Below are positions 18,359 through 26,731 of a DNA stretch of 64,000 bases, piece by piece. The notes beneath the pieces were generated by a model. It worked only from the letters and a program-made list of their open reading frames with translations, made no database searches and was not told the origin of the DNA. Source of the DNA: Marivirga aurantiaca. Lineage in GTDB: Bacteria; Bacteroidota; Bacteroidia; Cytophagales; Cyclobacteriaceae. A program made the translations under genes and the position numbers. Within the stretch, counting starts at the first letter, position 1, and each line of letters opens with the position of its first letter. The stretch spans positions 62,001-126,000 of the forward strand of contig NZ_JAEQBW010000006.1 in NCBI RefSeq assembly GCF_016679925.1, given 5' to 3'.

Positions 18359-18600
18359 AGTCGCTGTTATTCCTTTAGGGAAATCAGAGAAGTGAAAGTT
18401 CATTCCTGCTCAGGTACTATACGAATGATAAAATATATTGCGGTGAAAGTTGACAGCTTAGTTAGATAAAGTTTAATATTAAATTTCACGGAAACTTTAA
18501 ATTTATTGTTGAAAACCAGGAGATTACCTCTTATTTTCGTGCAATTGCCTCATTGACTCTATGTAGTTACACATGAAGGTGAATTTAAAACTTGTGCAGC

Positions 18601-19467
18601 ATGTCAACTCAGAATTCCGGTTATAAGGTCAATTTAAATATTGAATCTAAATTTCTTTATTCCACCTCAGGAAGCCAGTCATCCATTGAAAAACATAATG
18701 AAGCTCTTAAAAAATTAGGTTTAAATTTAATCTATTTCACCTTTCCTGATGAAGTTAGCCCCGAAACTTATACGGCTTTATTGAAATCGCCTATTGCCCG
18801 TGGAGGTGCAGTTACCGGGAAAGGTGGTTTAAAATCCACTATTATTCCTTTTCTTGATGAAGTGGAACCATTGGCCATAAAAACTCTGGCTGTAAATACT
18901 GTGGTCAATAATTCTGGAAAATTGTACGGATACAATACCGATGCATTTGGTTTGAAAACAGCATTGGTGAAAGGTATTGAAGCATCAGCTCAGAAAATAA
19001 AATCCGCTGTAATTTATGGGAATGGGGGAGTTTCAGGTGTGGCTTTTCATGTGTTGCAGGAGTTGGGTATAAAGGTCACTATGACAGGAAGAAACCCGGA
19101 ACTGGTGCTTGAGAAGAAAAAAGCATTGGGCATAGCAAGTGTTGAACATTTTGAGGGGCCTTATGATTTGGTAGTGGATGCTACACCTATATCTTCCAAT
19201 CCTGATTTTTTAGAGGCAAAGGGTTTTGCGGACTTACTGGAAGGTTGCAAAATGGTTTTTTGCCATAATATGCCGGAGAAAGATAATAAAACCAATCATC
19301 TTCAGGCTTATTGTAATCAAAAGCCAATCCGGTTTATTCCAGGCAAATGGATGTATGCTGCACAACTGATCAAACAATTTCAACTTTACTTTGAGGGGTA
19401 TCAACACGCTGACGGATTATCACCCATTACGGAAAAGGATATTGCTGAAGCATGGAATTTAGAGTAG
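18601..19467 (+). CDS. AroE-like (shikimate/quinate dehydrogenase family) protein
   Basis: A 288-residue protein with the two-domain plan of AroE. In the N-terminal domain, SQSS followed by KHNEAL aligns with the HSxSP-x-HN substrate motif, and VNTVV and GYNTDAFGL match the strongly conserved AroE blocks with the catalytic Asp. The C-terminal Rossmann fold has the NADP loop YGNGGVSGVA. The usual NVT(I/V)P-x-K loop reads AVTGKGGLK instead, so the catalytic lysine environment is altered. No aromatic-pathway gene is nearby. It may act on a different substrate. The ATG at 18601 is preferred to a TTG three codons upstream. Confidence 0.75.
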   Translation: MSTQNSGYKVNLNIESKFLYSTSGSQSSIEKHNEALKKLGLNLIYFTFPDEVSPETYTALLKSPIARGGAVTGKGGLKSTIIPFLDEVEPLAIKTLAVNTVVNNSGKLYGYNTDAFGLKTALVKGIEASAQKIKSAVIYGNGGVSGVAFHVLQELGIKVTMTGRNPELVLEKKKALGIASVEHFEGPYDLVVDATPISSNPDFLEAKGFADLLEGCKMVFCHNMPEKDNKTNHLQAYCNQKPIRFIPGKWMYAAQLIKQFQLYFEGYQHADGLSPITEKDIAEAWNLE

Positions 19468-19928
19468 AATCCGTATTATTTTTCCTGTGATGCAATTAAG
19501 CTTTTTCAATGAATCAAACTCTCTTGTATGGATAATCCGTAGTCACAGTGCTTAAGACTGCGGGTATTGTTTATTTCAGAGTCTACTGGATTTCTAAAAA
19601 AGTAATAACCATCAACTAGTTTCATATGCTATTGAAATTGATAGGTATGAATTTTTGAAGACGCAAATATTGCCCAATCCACCATCAATTACATCAACCC
19701 TATCATTTATCTCCATAAAGTATTGTGAGCTTCTAATTAAGCGGCTTGAATATTTGTATAATAAAATGAATACATAAATATTTATAATTTTATATTTTAA
19801 TATAAATAATTAAATAAAAATTATTTTTATTTAATTATATTATATACGTTTGTATATTGATGATGACTCGGAATGAAGTATAAAGAATCCGGTCGCTTAA
19901 AAAATCATAGCAACCAAAACAGTATGAG
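19468..19928. other. AT-rich intergenic region with candidate promoter
   Basis: No gene was found in this 461-base gap. From about 19760 to 19850 almost every base is A or T. TACGTTTG at 19845-19852 fits the -7 consensus TAnnTTTG and lies about 77 bases upstream of the ATG at 19929, so it is a candidate promoter for the two-gene unit that follows. Confidence 0.4.
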
Positions 19929-20315
19929 ATGAAACAGGAAATTATTATCACGGACTTAGCAGAAATTAAAGGTGTGGCCAAAGAAATTAGTTTGTTCACT
20001 ACTCGAAGAAAAAACATCCTTATCCGGATCCCTCACTTAACCGAAGAGGAGAATAGTCAGCTGGAGGCTAAGGTTACTAAACATTATAGCGCCTGTGGAT
20101 GTGGGCAAGGAAGGATTTCAGGTGTCATTACGCTAGTGGGGTATGTCCTATTAGTGTTGACAGGAATCATCTCTATTTATGAGCTAGGTGTGCTGAATAC
20201 CATACTTCTTTACTTCGCGTGTTCCATTGTAACCATGCTTATTGGGAAAATATATGGACTCTGGAATGCCCGCAAGGCACTCTTGAAATTGGTGAATGAA
20301 TTACAAATAAAATAA
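19929..20315 (+). CDS. Hypothetical two-helix membrane protein
   Basis: A 128-residue protein. The first 60 residues are soluble and charged and end in the cysteine-rich turn SACGCGQGR; two hydrophobic helices follow (about 66-85 and 90-108), then a basic tail. I do not recognise the family. It is 27 bases upstream of a metzincin-like gene in the same direction and after the same AT-rich promoter region, so the two are probably co-expressed, and it may be a membrane partner of that protein. Confidence 0.6.
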   Translation: MKQEIIITDLAEIKGVAKEISLFTTRRKNILIRIPHLTEEENSQLEAKVTKHYSACGCGQGRISGVITLVGYVLLVLTGIISIYELGVLNTILLYFACSIVTMLIGKIYGLWNARKALLKLVNELQIK

Positions 20316-20342
20316 ATATTTAACCTTAAACCTTTTAAAATC

Positions 20343-21254
20343 ATGGCACGAGTATGTAGAGAAATTCAAGAAAGAATAGAAGAGACACGCGAAGAAGCGA
20401 GAGAAGAATGTCGTAATGTTTCCAGAACTATTACTGAAACCATTTGTAGCTGGATGCCTTGGCCATTTAGCGAATTATGCAACCTAGTCAGCAGAGTTAT
20501 CACAGAAGTAGTATGTAATACAATATGGGTTATTATAACTATAGTTAGTTGGGTGACCAGGGTGGTATGCGAAACAATCTTTATTATCGATTGGATTATT
20601 ACCCACCTAATTGGCATCATAGAATGGTTAGTGAACAGGATTATCACTTTTCCGGAATGGGTGATTTGTCAAATTGGAGTGAATACGGGAAGGAAAAATT
20701 TCAGGATTTGTCCTATCGTGATTGCAGATGCTGCAGGAAATCCAGTTGTTCCTTTACCTGATATTCAGGATCAAATAAATGAAGCAGTAAGGATTTACAA
20801 CCAATGTAACATCAATGTAATTGCCTCTCCCATTACTGTGGTGACTGATCGACCACATTTGGCAAATGCTCCAGGATGCGATGCCGGAGGGTATTTTGGA
20901 GAAGATAGAATTGAGCTTGAACATCTCTCCTGTTGTCAGGGGTTTACCAGGGTCAGAACTTGTTTACGTTTTCCAAGCGGGCTATTATGGCCGCGCCATG
21001 TGTTAAAGGCAATCTGGGTGGATAACCTCAGCTCAGGTCATTTAGGATGTTATATGCTTCCTGAGTCATATATATTAATGACTGCTAATGCTCGCCTTGA
21101 TACGCTGGCCCACGAAATGGGGCATGCAGGTGATCTATTGCATGAAGATGATGATAATAACAATTTAATGTTTACACCTGGACGCTCAGGTTCCAATCTT
21201 ACTAATTCTCAATGCTGTACTTTACGAACCAGTAGATTTGTAACAATATTGTAA
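20343..21254 (+). CDS. Metzincin-like protein with hydrophobic repetitive N-terminus
   Basis: A 303-residue protein in two parts. Residues 1-25 are highly charged and 30-110 are rich in Ile, Val, Trp and Cys with recurring phrases (RVITEVVCNTIW, RVVCETIFIIDW, NRIITFPEWVIC). The second part has HEMGHAGDLLH (His257, Glu258, His261, His267), a zinc-protease motif of the HExxHxxxxxH type with Asp where most metzincins have Gly, followed by NLMF as a possible Met-turn. There are 14 or more cysteines. There is no classical signal peptide. It could be a membrane-inserting or injected effector, but I know no close family. Confidence 0.65.
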   Translation: MARVCREIQERIEETREEAREECRNVSRTITETICSWMPWPFSELCNLVSRVITEVVCNTIWVIITIVSWVTRVVCETIFIIDWIITHLIGIIEWLVNRIITFPEWVICQIGVNTGRKNFRICPIVIADAAGNPVVPLPDIQDQINEAVRIYNQCNINVIASPITVVTDRPHLANAPGCDAGGYFGEDRIELEHLSCCQGFTRVRTCLRFPSGLLWPRHVLKAIWVDNLSSGHLGCYMLPESYILMTANARLDTLAHEMGHAGDLLHEDDDNNNLMFTPGRSGSNLTNSQCCTLRTSRFVTIL

Positions 21255-21290
21255 ATATAAATATTGAATGGTAGTCAATTAAAGAAATAG

Positions 21291-21317
21291 AGAACCGGTG
21301 GAAGCCGGTTTTTTTTT
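21291..21317 (+). terminator. Rho-independent terminator
   Basis: AACCGG and CCGGTT form a stem around TGGAAG, followed by nine T. It ends the unit 19929-21254. Confidence 0.8.
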
Positions 21318-21498
21318 GAAGGGGGAGAGAATGTTCTAATTGCTGCGCTCAAGACTACGGATAGTGCACAGACTACTTTGGTGAAATTTATTATCTTTAA
21401 AAACTTAAGTGGCTGTAGCGGCTGCGGTTCCTAAGCATTAATACGAATTAGCACAAACATCTTTATTTTAACATAGTATGGAAAGTTAATTAAACAAG

Positions 21499-21956
21499 AT
21501 GCAAGAATATAAAACAAGAAAATAAAATTTCAGGAAGTTGTACAAGTTGAGGATTGGAATGTTAAAGTATATACTATTTCCAAAATTGGAGAATTTGACA
21601 ATGCTCACTTTTACAAATATGCCCTCCGGCAACTTCCTCACTGGCTTAAAATGAAAAACTCTTTTGATGCGGAAAATGACAGAATAGCTTTTCTGATTTT
21701 ACATTCAGGCACTGAGGGAATATTCTCCTTAATTAATTGGTGGGTAGGAAAGAATATGTTGAATACCCATATTTTTATGACAAGCCCCAATCGGCCAACT
21801 GAATTTACTAAAATCTCAGGAGATGGACTTGCTCCCTGTATTTGGGAATTAGAGTTGATTAACTTCGAAAGAATTTCCTGGACAAACAACATTCTGAAAA
21901 ATAATCCTCCTAACTTCCAGTTGTATTTATCAGAGCACTTTAATGGAGAATTTTAA
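21499..21956 (+). pseudogene. Frameshifted hypothetical gene
   Basis: Protein-like sequence in the frame of 21651-21956 continues upstream to about 21515 (KFQEVVQVEDWNVKVYTI) without a start codon. An ATG at 21499 lies in another frame and reaches a stop after eight codons. One extra A in the A run at 21509-21512 would join them into a protein of about 152 residues beginning MQEYKNKKIKF. The family is unknown; the Trp-rich middle (FSLINWWVGKN) shows no motif. Its stop overlaps the ATG of the GNAT gene (TAATG), so the two are translationally coupled. Confidence 0.55.
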
Positions 21957-22411
21957 TGGATAATTTCACAATCAGATTTGTAAAACAGGGAGATTTAATA
22001 CCACTAATCGATCTATGCGAAGCTCATGCTGAATATGAAAAAGCGAGTTTTGATAAATTCGGTAAAGCCGAAAAACTGGGGCAGTATTTATTTGGTGACA
22101 CACCTGCATTATATTGTTTAGTAGTTGAAAAGGATCATCAGCTAATCGGCTATGCCACCTACATAAAACAATTCTCCACCTGGGATGCCAGCTTTTATAT
22201 TTATATGGATTGCCTGTTTATGAATGATACTTCAAGAGGAATGGGCCTTGGAGAAAAACTGGTTGACAAGATAAAGGAAGAAGCAAAAAAATTGGGTTGC
22301 GACTTAATCCAGTGGCAAACACCTGATTTCAATACCAGGGCAATTAAGTTTTACAAACGTATAGGAGCGGTTTCAAAACCTAAGGAGCGTTTCTTTTTGA
22401 CTGTGGAGTAA
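21956..22411 (+). CDS. GNAT-family N-acetyltransferase
   Basis: A 151-residue GNAT enzyme, which transfers acetyl from acetyl-CoA to an amine. The acetyl-CoA loop is in SRGMGLGEKLVDKI, preceded by the strand YIYMDCLFM, and the C-terminal FYKRIGA is the usual fold-closing motif. It is closest to diamine/spermidine-type acetyltransferases (DLCEAHAEYEKA at the N-terminus), but the substrate is not proven. The start codon overlaps the stop of the preceding gene. Repeat R copy 1 begins eight bases after the stop. Confidence 0.87.
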   Translation: MDNFTIRFVKQGDLIPLIDLCEAHAEYEKASFDKFGKAEKLGQYLFGDTPALYCLVVEKDHQLIGYATYIKQFSTWDASFYIYMDCLFMNDTSRGMGLGEKLVDKIKEEAKKLGCDLIQWQTPDFNTRAIKFYKRIGAVSKPKERFFLTVE

Positions 22412-22418
22412 TTAGCGA

Positions 22419-22730
22419 GTTCTTGATAAATGCTTCAATGTTTGAGAACCAAATAAAATCCCGACTTACCGGGACAAGTTTTGCTCGGAGTATGCGCGTG
22501 GGTGGACAAAAAGGCGGGGGAGCGCGTGGGACTGTAGCGTGGAAGCCAGCCAAAGGCTGGTCAGCCTGGCTGACATCTTTTTGTTCCCGAGTACTCGGGA
22601 CAAAAAGATAAAGAAATAAAATTTGGTTTAAAAATACTTGAAGTTAAGGTTAAACCTCTCTATTAAATGAGAGCACTGTTTTTTTGAGGTATAGTACGTA
22701 GTTTTAAATTTAAGGAAACACTAAAGTAGC
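22419..22730 (+). repeat. Dispersed repeat R, copy 1
   Basis: One of four copies in the window (others at 26127, 33251 and 39831), all in the same direction and all just after a plus-strand gene. Shared landmarks are AACCAAATAAAATCCCG, AAAAAGGCGG, AGCGCGT, GTAGCGTGGAAG, AATAAAATTTGGTTTAAAAA and TTAAACCTC. A nearly perfect hairpin lies at 22575-22609. This copy alone has a 28-base palindromic insertion at 22546-22573. Apparent open frames inside it are not genes. Confidence 0.85.
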
Positions 22731-22737
22731 ATTGACG

Positions 22738-23187
22738 ATGAACACCATCAAAGAGTTTTTTGTAGACATATTTGAATACCATCATCATTTCAATCAAAAA
22801 CTAGCTGATTTATTAATTGAAAATGTAAGTCAGCTAAGTGATAGAACAATCCCGCTTTTCTCACATTCCATAAATGCCCATCAAATATGGAATTCCAGAA
22901 TTATTAACTCTAAGCCTCTGGGTGTACATCAGGTACATACTCTTGAAAAATGTAAAATATTGGATAAAGCTAACTTTGAAGAGACTTTGAAAATATTGTC
23001 TGAACAGGATCTGCAAAAGAACATCAACTATCAGAATTCAAAAGGGGAGAAGTTTGAGAAAAGTATGCAGCATATACTTTTTCATATTGCTAATCATTTT
23101 TCTCACCACAGAGGACAAATAATTTCAGACCTGCGTCAAAATGGAATTGAACCGATTGTAACTGATTATATATTCTACAAAAGATAA
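22738..23187 (+). CDS. DinB-family protein
   Basis: A 149-residue four-helix protein of the DinB/YfiT-like family of metal-binding proteins, many of which act as thiol-dependent S-transferases. Candidate metal ligands are His in FSHSINAHQIW and the HIANHFSHHRGQ motif near residue 118. The ATG at 22738 is used; a TTG two codons upstream is in frame. Repeat R copy 1 ends just before the gene. A Crp/Fnr regulator gene starts 11 bases after the stop and is probably in the same operon. Confidence 0.87.
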   Translation: MNTIKEFFVDIFEYHHHFNQKLADLLIENVSQLSDRTIPLFSHSINAHQIWNSRIINSKPLGVHQVHTLEKCKILDKANFEETLKILSEQDLQKNINYQNSKGEKFEKSMQHILFHIANHFSHHRGQIISDLRQNGIEPIVTDYIFYKR

Positions 23188-23198
23188 GAACCTGTTTC

Positions 23199-23780
23199 AT
23201 GAATATTGAACCTCTCATAGCATACCTGAGCAAGTACATTCACTTAAGTACTGATGAAAAGGAAATACTATCAGAACATGTAAGTTATAGAAAGTATTTA
23301 AAGGGACAGTTTGTAGTGCAACAAGGGGATGTTTGCAAATATGAAAGTTTTGTAGTAAAAGGTTGTCTCAAAACTTTTTATATCGATAGTGAGGGACAGG
23401 AGCATATTGTGATGTTTGCAGTAGAAAATTGGTGGGCGGCTGATCTCGGAAGCTTCATCACTCAAAGCCCGGCCGACTATAATGTGCAGTGCCTGGAAAA
23501 TACAGAAGTTGTTCAATTCTCCTATGAGAAACTTGAAGCACTTTACCTACTTATACCAAAACTAGAGCGATTTTTCAGGATTATCATTCAGAAAGCTTAT
23601 GTGGCATCTGAAAAAAGAATTATCGGAAATTTCAGCCTGCCTGCCAGGGAAAGGTATTTGGAATTTCGAGAACAATACCCGGATATTGAGCAGAGGGTTC
23701 CACAATATATGATTGCTTCTTACCTGGGTATCACCAAAGAGTTTCTGAGCAAAATCAGAAGCCAGATCATATCAAAATAG
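23199..23780 (+). CDS. Crp/Fnr-family transcriptional regulator
   Basis: A 193-residue regulator with an N-terminal cyclic-nucleotide-binding-like barrel (GQFVVQQGDVCKYESFVVKG) and the C-terminal helix-turn-helix QYMIASYLGITKEFLSKIR. No Fe-S cysteine cluster of the Fnr type is present. It follows the DinB-family gene and precedes a DoxX gene, either of which could be its target. Confidence 0.88.
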   Translation: MNIEPLIAYLSKYIHLSTDEKEILSEHVSYRKYLKGQFVVQQGDVCKYESFVVKGCLKTFYIDSEGQEHIVMFAVENWWAADLGSFITQSPADYNVQCLENTEVVQFSYEKLEALYLLIPKLERFFRIIIQKAYVASEKRIIGNFSLPARERYLEFREQYPDIEQRVPQYMIASYLGITKEFLSKIRSQIISK

Positions 23781-23903
23781 CTAGTGATGGAGACCTTACT
23801 TCCCTCCAATATTAATCTGGTTTAACATTCTTTTTTAATCTAGTTTGTCGTATTGGGGCAATTGAATCCGGAATTTTGTCATGAACATTAAAAATATAAG
23901 TTT

Positions 23904-24377
23904 ATGATAATACAACAGAAAATATTTCAAACAGATAATAGTTGGACCCCACTCGTTTTACGAATTTTCTTAGGGCTGGTGGTCTTTCCACATGGTGCTC
24001 AGAAGCTATTTGGATGGTTTGGCGGATATGGGTTTTCAGGAACTATGGATTTCTTTACCGATGCTGTCGGCCTCCCATGGATCATAGGATTTTTTGTCAT
24101 CATACTTGAATCCATTGGGGCAATTGCTCTTGTGGCAGGAGTAGCTACACGTTTAATAGCGATAGCTTATGCGTTTTTAGCAGCAGGAATTATTTTTTCC
24201 TCTCATTTCCAGCATGGGTTCTTTATGAATTGGTTTGGAAACCAGGCAGGGGAGGGGTATGAATATTTCTTACTTTGGATAGGGATGGCAATAGCACTTT
24301 TCATTTCAGGAGGCGGTAAATTTTCTATTGATAAGGAAATTATAATGACCAATAAGGCTAAAAGCTATAGTGCTTAA
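23904..24377 (+). CDS. DoxX-family membrane protein
   Basis: A 157-residue integral membrane protein with four hydrophobic helices, matching the DoxX family: VLRIFLGLVVFPHGAQKLFG near the N-terminus, a Gly-rich loop, then FVIILESIGAIALVAGVATR. Members are linked to thiol or redox homeostasis at the inner membrane, but no activity is proven here. Crp/Fnr regulator genes lie on both sides, which suggests control by one of them. Confidence 0.9.
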   Translation: MIIQQKIFQTDNSWTPLVLRIFLGLVVFPHGAQKLFGWFGGYGFSGTMDFFTDAVGLPWIIGFFVIILESIGAIALVAGVATRLIAIAYAFLAAGIIFSSHFQHGFFMNWFGNQAGEGYEYFLLWIGMAIALFISGGGKFSIDKEIIMTNKAKSYSA

Positions 24378-24428
24378 AGCAGCAGTTCATGAGTTGATTG
24401 AAAGTTGAATGGAAATTTATAACTTTAT

Positions 24429-24460
24429 AGCGGCTCGAAAGCATCGTGCTTTTGGCCGCT
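24429..24460 (+). terminator. Hairpin after the DoxX gene
   Basis: AGCGGC pairs with GCCGCT, with an inner stem GAAAGC/GCTTT. Only a short T-rich stretch follows, so termination is plausible but not certain. Confidence 0.45.
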
Positions 24461-24488
24461 AATGCTTTTATAGAGGTGATTTCAGCCT

Positions 24489-25082
24489 ATGAATGAGGAT
24501 ACTAATATACAGCATGCAATAGAATCAATTAGTGAACAATATTCACCATTAACTGATAATTGCAGAAGCGATTTGTGTAATCTGTTACGCATTCAGACCA
24601 TTCCAAAAAATACAGTTTTAGTAAAAGAAGGTCAGTTTGCCAATAAAACTTACTTTATAGTCAAAGGATGCCTGAGGGCATATTATCTGAAAGAAGGTAA
24701 AGACATTACAGATTGGCTTGCTTTTGATAATGAATTTATAAATTCCATCAACAGCTATTTTCTGGAAGTGCCGAGTCCCCATTTTATAGAGACGCTGGAA
24801 AGTACTAAACTAATCGAATTCTGTAAGAAGGATGTAGAAACGCTTCTGGATAAATATCCCGACTTTGACAGACTGTTGAGGATTGCTGTTACAAAGGTAA
24901 TGCTTCAACTTCAACAACGGATTGTTTCCATACAATTTGAGACAGCTATTCAGAAATATGAATCCCTTTTAATCCAACGGCCGGATATTACGGCAAGAGT
25001 TCCTCTTACACACATTGCCTCCTTTCTGGGAATAACCCTTGAAACATTAAGTCGGATCCGGAATATTAAAAGCAGAATTTGA
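24489..25082 (+). CDS. Crp/Fnr-family transcriptional regulator
   Basis: A 197-residue regulator with the cyclic-nucleotide-binding-like barrel (KNTVLVKEGQFANKTYFIVK) and the C-terminal helix-turn-helix LTHIASFLGITLETLSRIR. It precedes two small genes in the same direction, separated from the first by about 55 bases, and could control them. Confidence 0.88.
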   Translation: MNEDTNIQHAIESISEQYSPLTDNCRSDLCNLLRIQTIPKNTVLVKEGQFANKTYFIVKGCLRAYYLKEGKDITDWLAFDNEFINSINSYFLEVPSPHFIETLESTKLIEFCKKDVETLLDKYPDFDRLLRIAVTKVMLQLQQRIVSIQFETAIQKYESLLIQRPDITARVPLTHIASFLGITLETLSRIRNIKSRI

Positions 25083-25138
25083 TATACATCAAATGATGGT
25101 AGTTTACAAAAGCAGAACTTGCCATCAAATTGATACTT

Positions 25139-25525
25139 ATGATATTAACAGCAAACATTCTGACTTTACTGGCATTTATTGTCCACACCTTTATGGGCGA
25201 CAAGGAACTTAAGCTAATTGAGCCCCAACATACTTCTGGGCAGGCTCTGAAAAAACAAGAAACCTGGACTATGGCCAGATGTGGTTGGCATTGGATTTCA
25301 TTTGATTTACTTTTTGCTACTATAGGACTTGGGCTCATCAATTTCACTGATTTTTTTGAAAATGAAACCACGTTATTGCAGATTCTGGCCGTTTACTTTT
25401 TAGGTTATGCCCTGGTTTGGATTATTAGCATTGCTATTTCCAGAAAATTTCCGAATAACTATTTGAAGCTGGGCCAGTGGATTTTGTTGTTGCTAATTAG
25501 TGGTTTAATTTATTTCGGAATATAA
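25139..25525 (+). CDS. Hypothetical four-helix membrane protein
   Basis: A 128-residue protein with four predicted membrane helices, at about 2-18, 48-68, 77-97 and 108-126. A polar loop with HTSGQALKKQETWTMARCGWH lies between the first and second. I do not recognise a named family. The ATG at 25139 is preferred to a TTG three codons upstream. The next gene starts four bases after the stop, so the pair is an operon. Confidence 0.65.
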   Translation: MILTANILTLLAFIVHTFMGDKELKLIEPQHTSGQALKKQETWTMARCGWHWISFDLLFATIGLGLINFTDFFENETTLLQILAVYFLGYALVWIISIAISRKFPNNYLKLGQWILLLLISGLIYFGI

Positions 25526-25528
25526 TTT

Positions 25529-26038
25529 ATGGTGCTCGAGAAATATTTACCGGAATATCAGTTCAATGAGGTGCACAAAATAGTAGTGGAAGGAAGCACT
25601 GAAGATTGCTATAAAGCAAGTATGAATTTAGATTTGTCGAAATCCGGCATTATCGCCTTTCTATTTCGGTTGAGGGGCTTGCCTTTTAGCAATACCCATT
25701 TAGCGGCACTTACAAAAGATATGAGGTTCACGCTATTGGAAGAAATCCAATATACTGAATTTCTGTATGCTTTTTGGTTTAAATCCCAGCCAGAATGGAT
25801 TACGGATAAGGAGGAATTCATGAGAGGAAGCTCCTGTTACAATGCCAAAGTTGGTTGGTCTTTTAACTTTGTTGAGAAAGGTAATGGGAAAACGGAAATC
25901 ATCACTGAAACAAGAGTTTTTTGTTTGAACAGGAAAACAAAACTTCTTTTTTCGATTTACTGGTTTTTTATTAGACCATTTAGTGGGTTGATAAGGATTC
26001 AAATGCTCCGGCTTATTAAGAAGGAACTTGAGAAGTAG
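25529..26038 (+). CDS. Hypothetical protein, possibly SRPBCC-like
   Basis: A 169-residue soluble protein with alternating strands and a final amphipathic helix (SGLIRIQMLRLIKKELEK). The order of strands and the C-terminal helix resemble SRPBCC/START-like lipid-binding proteins, and the sequence feel is close to DUF2867, but I see no decisive motif. It forms a tight pair with the membrane protein at 25139. A hairpin and repeat R copy 2 follow. Confidence 0.5.
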   Translation: MVLEKYLPEYQFNEVHKIVVEGSTEDCYKASMNLDLSKSGIIAFLFRLRGLPFSNTHLAALTKDMRFTLLEEIQYTEFLYAFWFKSQPEWITDKEEFMRGSSCYNAKVGWSFNFVEKGNGKTEIITETRVFCLNRKTKLLFSIYWFFIRPFSGLIRIQMLRLIKKELEK

Positions 26039-26070
26039 AAGCTCAATTTACTCATGGTGCTAATTCATCT

Positions 26071-26100
26071 GCCAAAGCTGGTGATCTCACCAACTTTGGC
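26071..26100 (+). terminator. Hairpin after the gene at 25529
   Basis: GCCAAAGCTGGTGA pairs with TCACCAACTTTGGC with one mismatch around a two-base loop. The T tract is poor, so this may be a stabilising 3' hairpin or a bidirectional terminator. Confidence 0.5.
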
Positions 26101-26126
26101 CTATTTCCATTAGGGCACTTTTGAAA

Positions 26127-26360
26127 AATACTACTATGTTAGAAAACCAAATAAAATCCCGATGTACCGGGACAAGTTTTGCTCATATAGAGCGGGCGGG
26201 TCGACAAAAAGGCGGGGAGCGCGTTGAATTGTAGCGTGGAAGCATCTTTTTGTCTTGATTTTTTCTATCTTTTGTATCAAGACAAAAGATTAGGAATAAA
26301 ATTTGGTTTAAAAAATCCATGAAACTTAAGTTAAACCTCAATATTAAATGAAGTTTTAGA
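26127..26360 (+). repeat. Dispersed repeat R, copy 2
   Basis: The second copy of repeat R, shorter at both ends. Its central hairpin (26244-26290) uses TTTTTGTCTTGAT with ATCAAGACAAAA in place of the TCCCGAGT/ACTCGGGA apex of copies 1 and 3, so pairing is kept while sequence changes. The first small hairpin reads TCCCGATGTACCGGGA. Confidence 0.82.
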
Positions 26361-26375
26361 AAATGGACAATAATT

Positions 26376-26422
26376 AGCAAACTGAATCAAGCTCGTTTTC
26401 GAGACACAAAACGAGGGCGAAC
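26376..26422. repeat. Direct repeat left of the cassette array
   Basis: The stretch matches 31121-31167 on the other side of the cassette array; over the 32 bases from 26391 it is identical at 27 positions. The core GACACAAAACGAGGGCG is identical. CTCGTTTT and AAAACGAG can pair within it. Confidence 0.6.
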
Positions 26423-26538
26423 AGGCTGGGTTTGCAGAGCGTGTAAATTTATTCACCTCAGTTGGATTATAAACTTGCGCTAAAACCATTCTGCACCTCG
26501 TTTCGGAATCACTACCTACTTATAGGTATTTTGCTGTG

Positions 26539-26668
26539 GCTTTCGATGAAAAATTAGGATTTAATAGAGAATGGAGGTATGTTGGAGAGCTTTTATGAAC
26601 CTAATACCAAGAATGATTTGTAAACGCTTGTAAACATTTACAAACGTTTGTAGTCGGGTACAGGAAAA
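26539..26668 (+). repeat. Cassette-cluster leader, copy L2
   Basis: This is the counterpart of 1953-2081. The 26-base core at 26617-26642 has the same TTTGTAAA, TTGTAA and TTTACA blocks. The 5' part reads in one frame as FDEKLGFNREW followed by a stop, which looks like the end of a GNAT gene and may be a relic. A separate palindrome, TGATATAAT at 26675-26683 and ATTATATCA at 26699-26707, lies directly before the first cassette boundary. Confidence 0.5.
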
Positions 26669-26731
26669 ACAAAAGTGATATAATGACAACTTTTATGTTA
26701 TTATATCAATGTTAGGGTGCATATTAAGATC

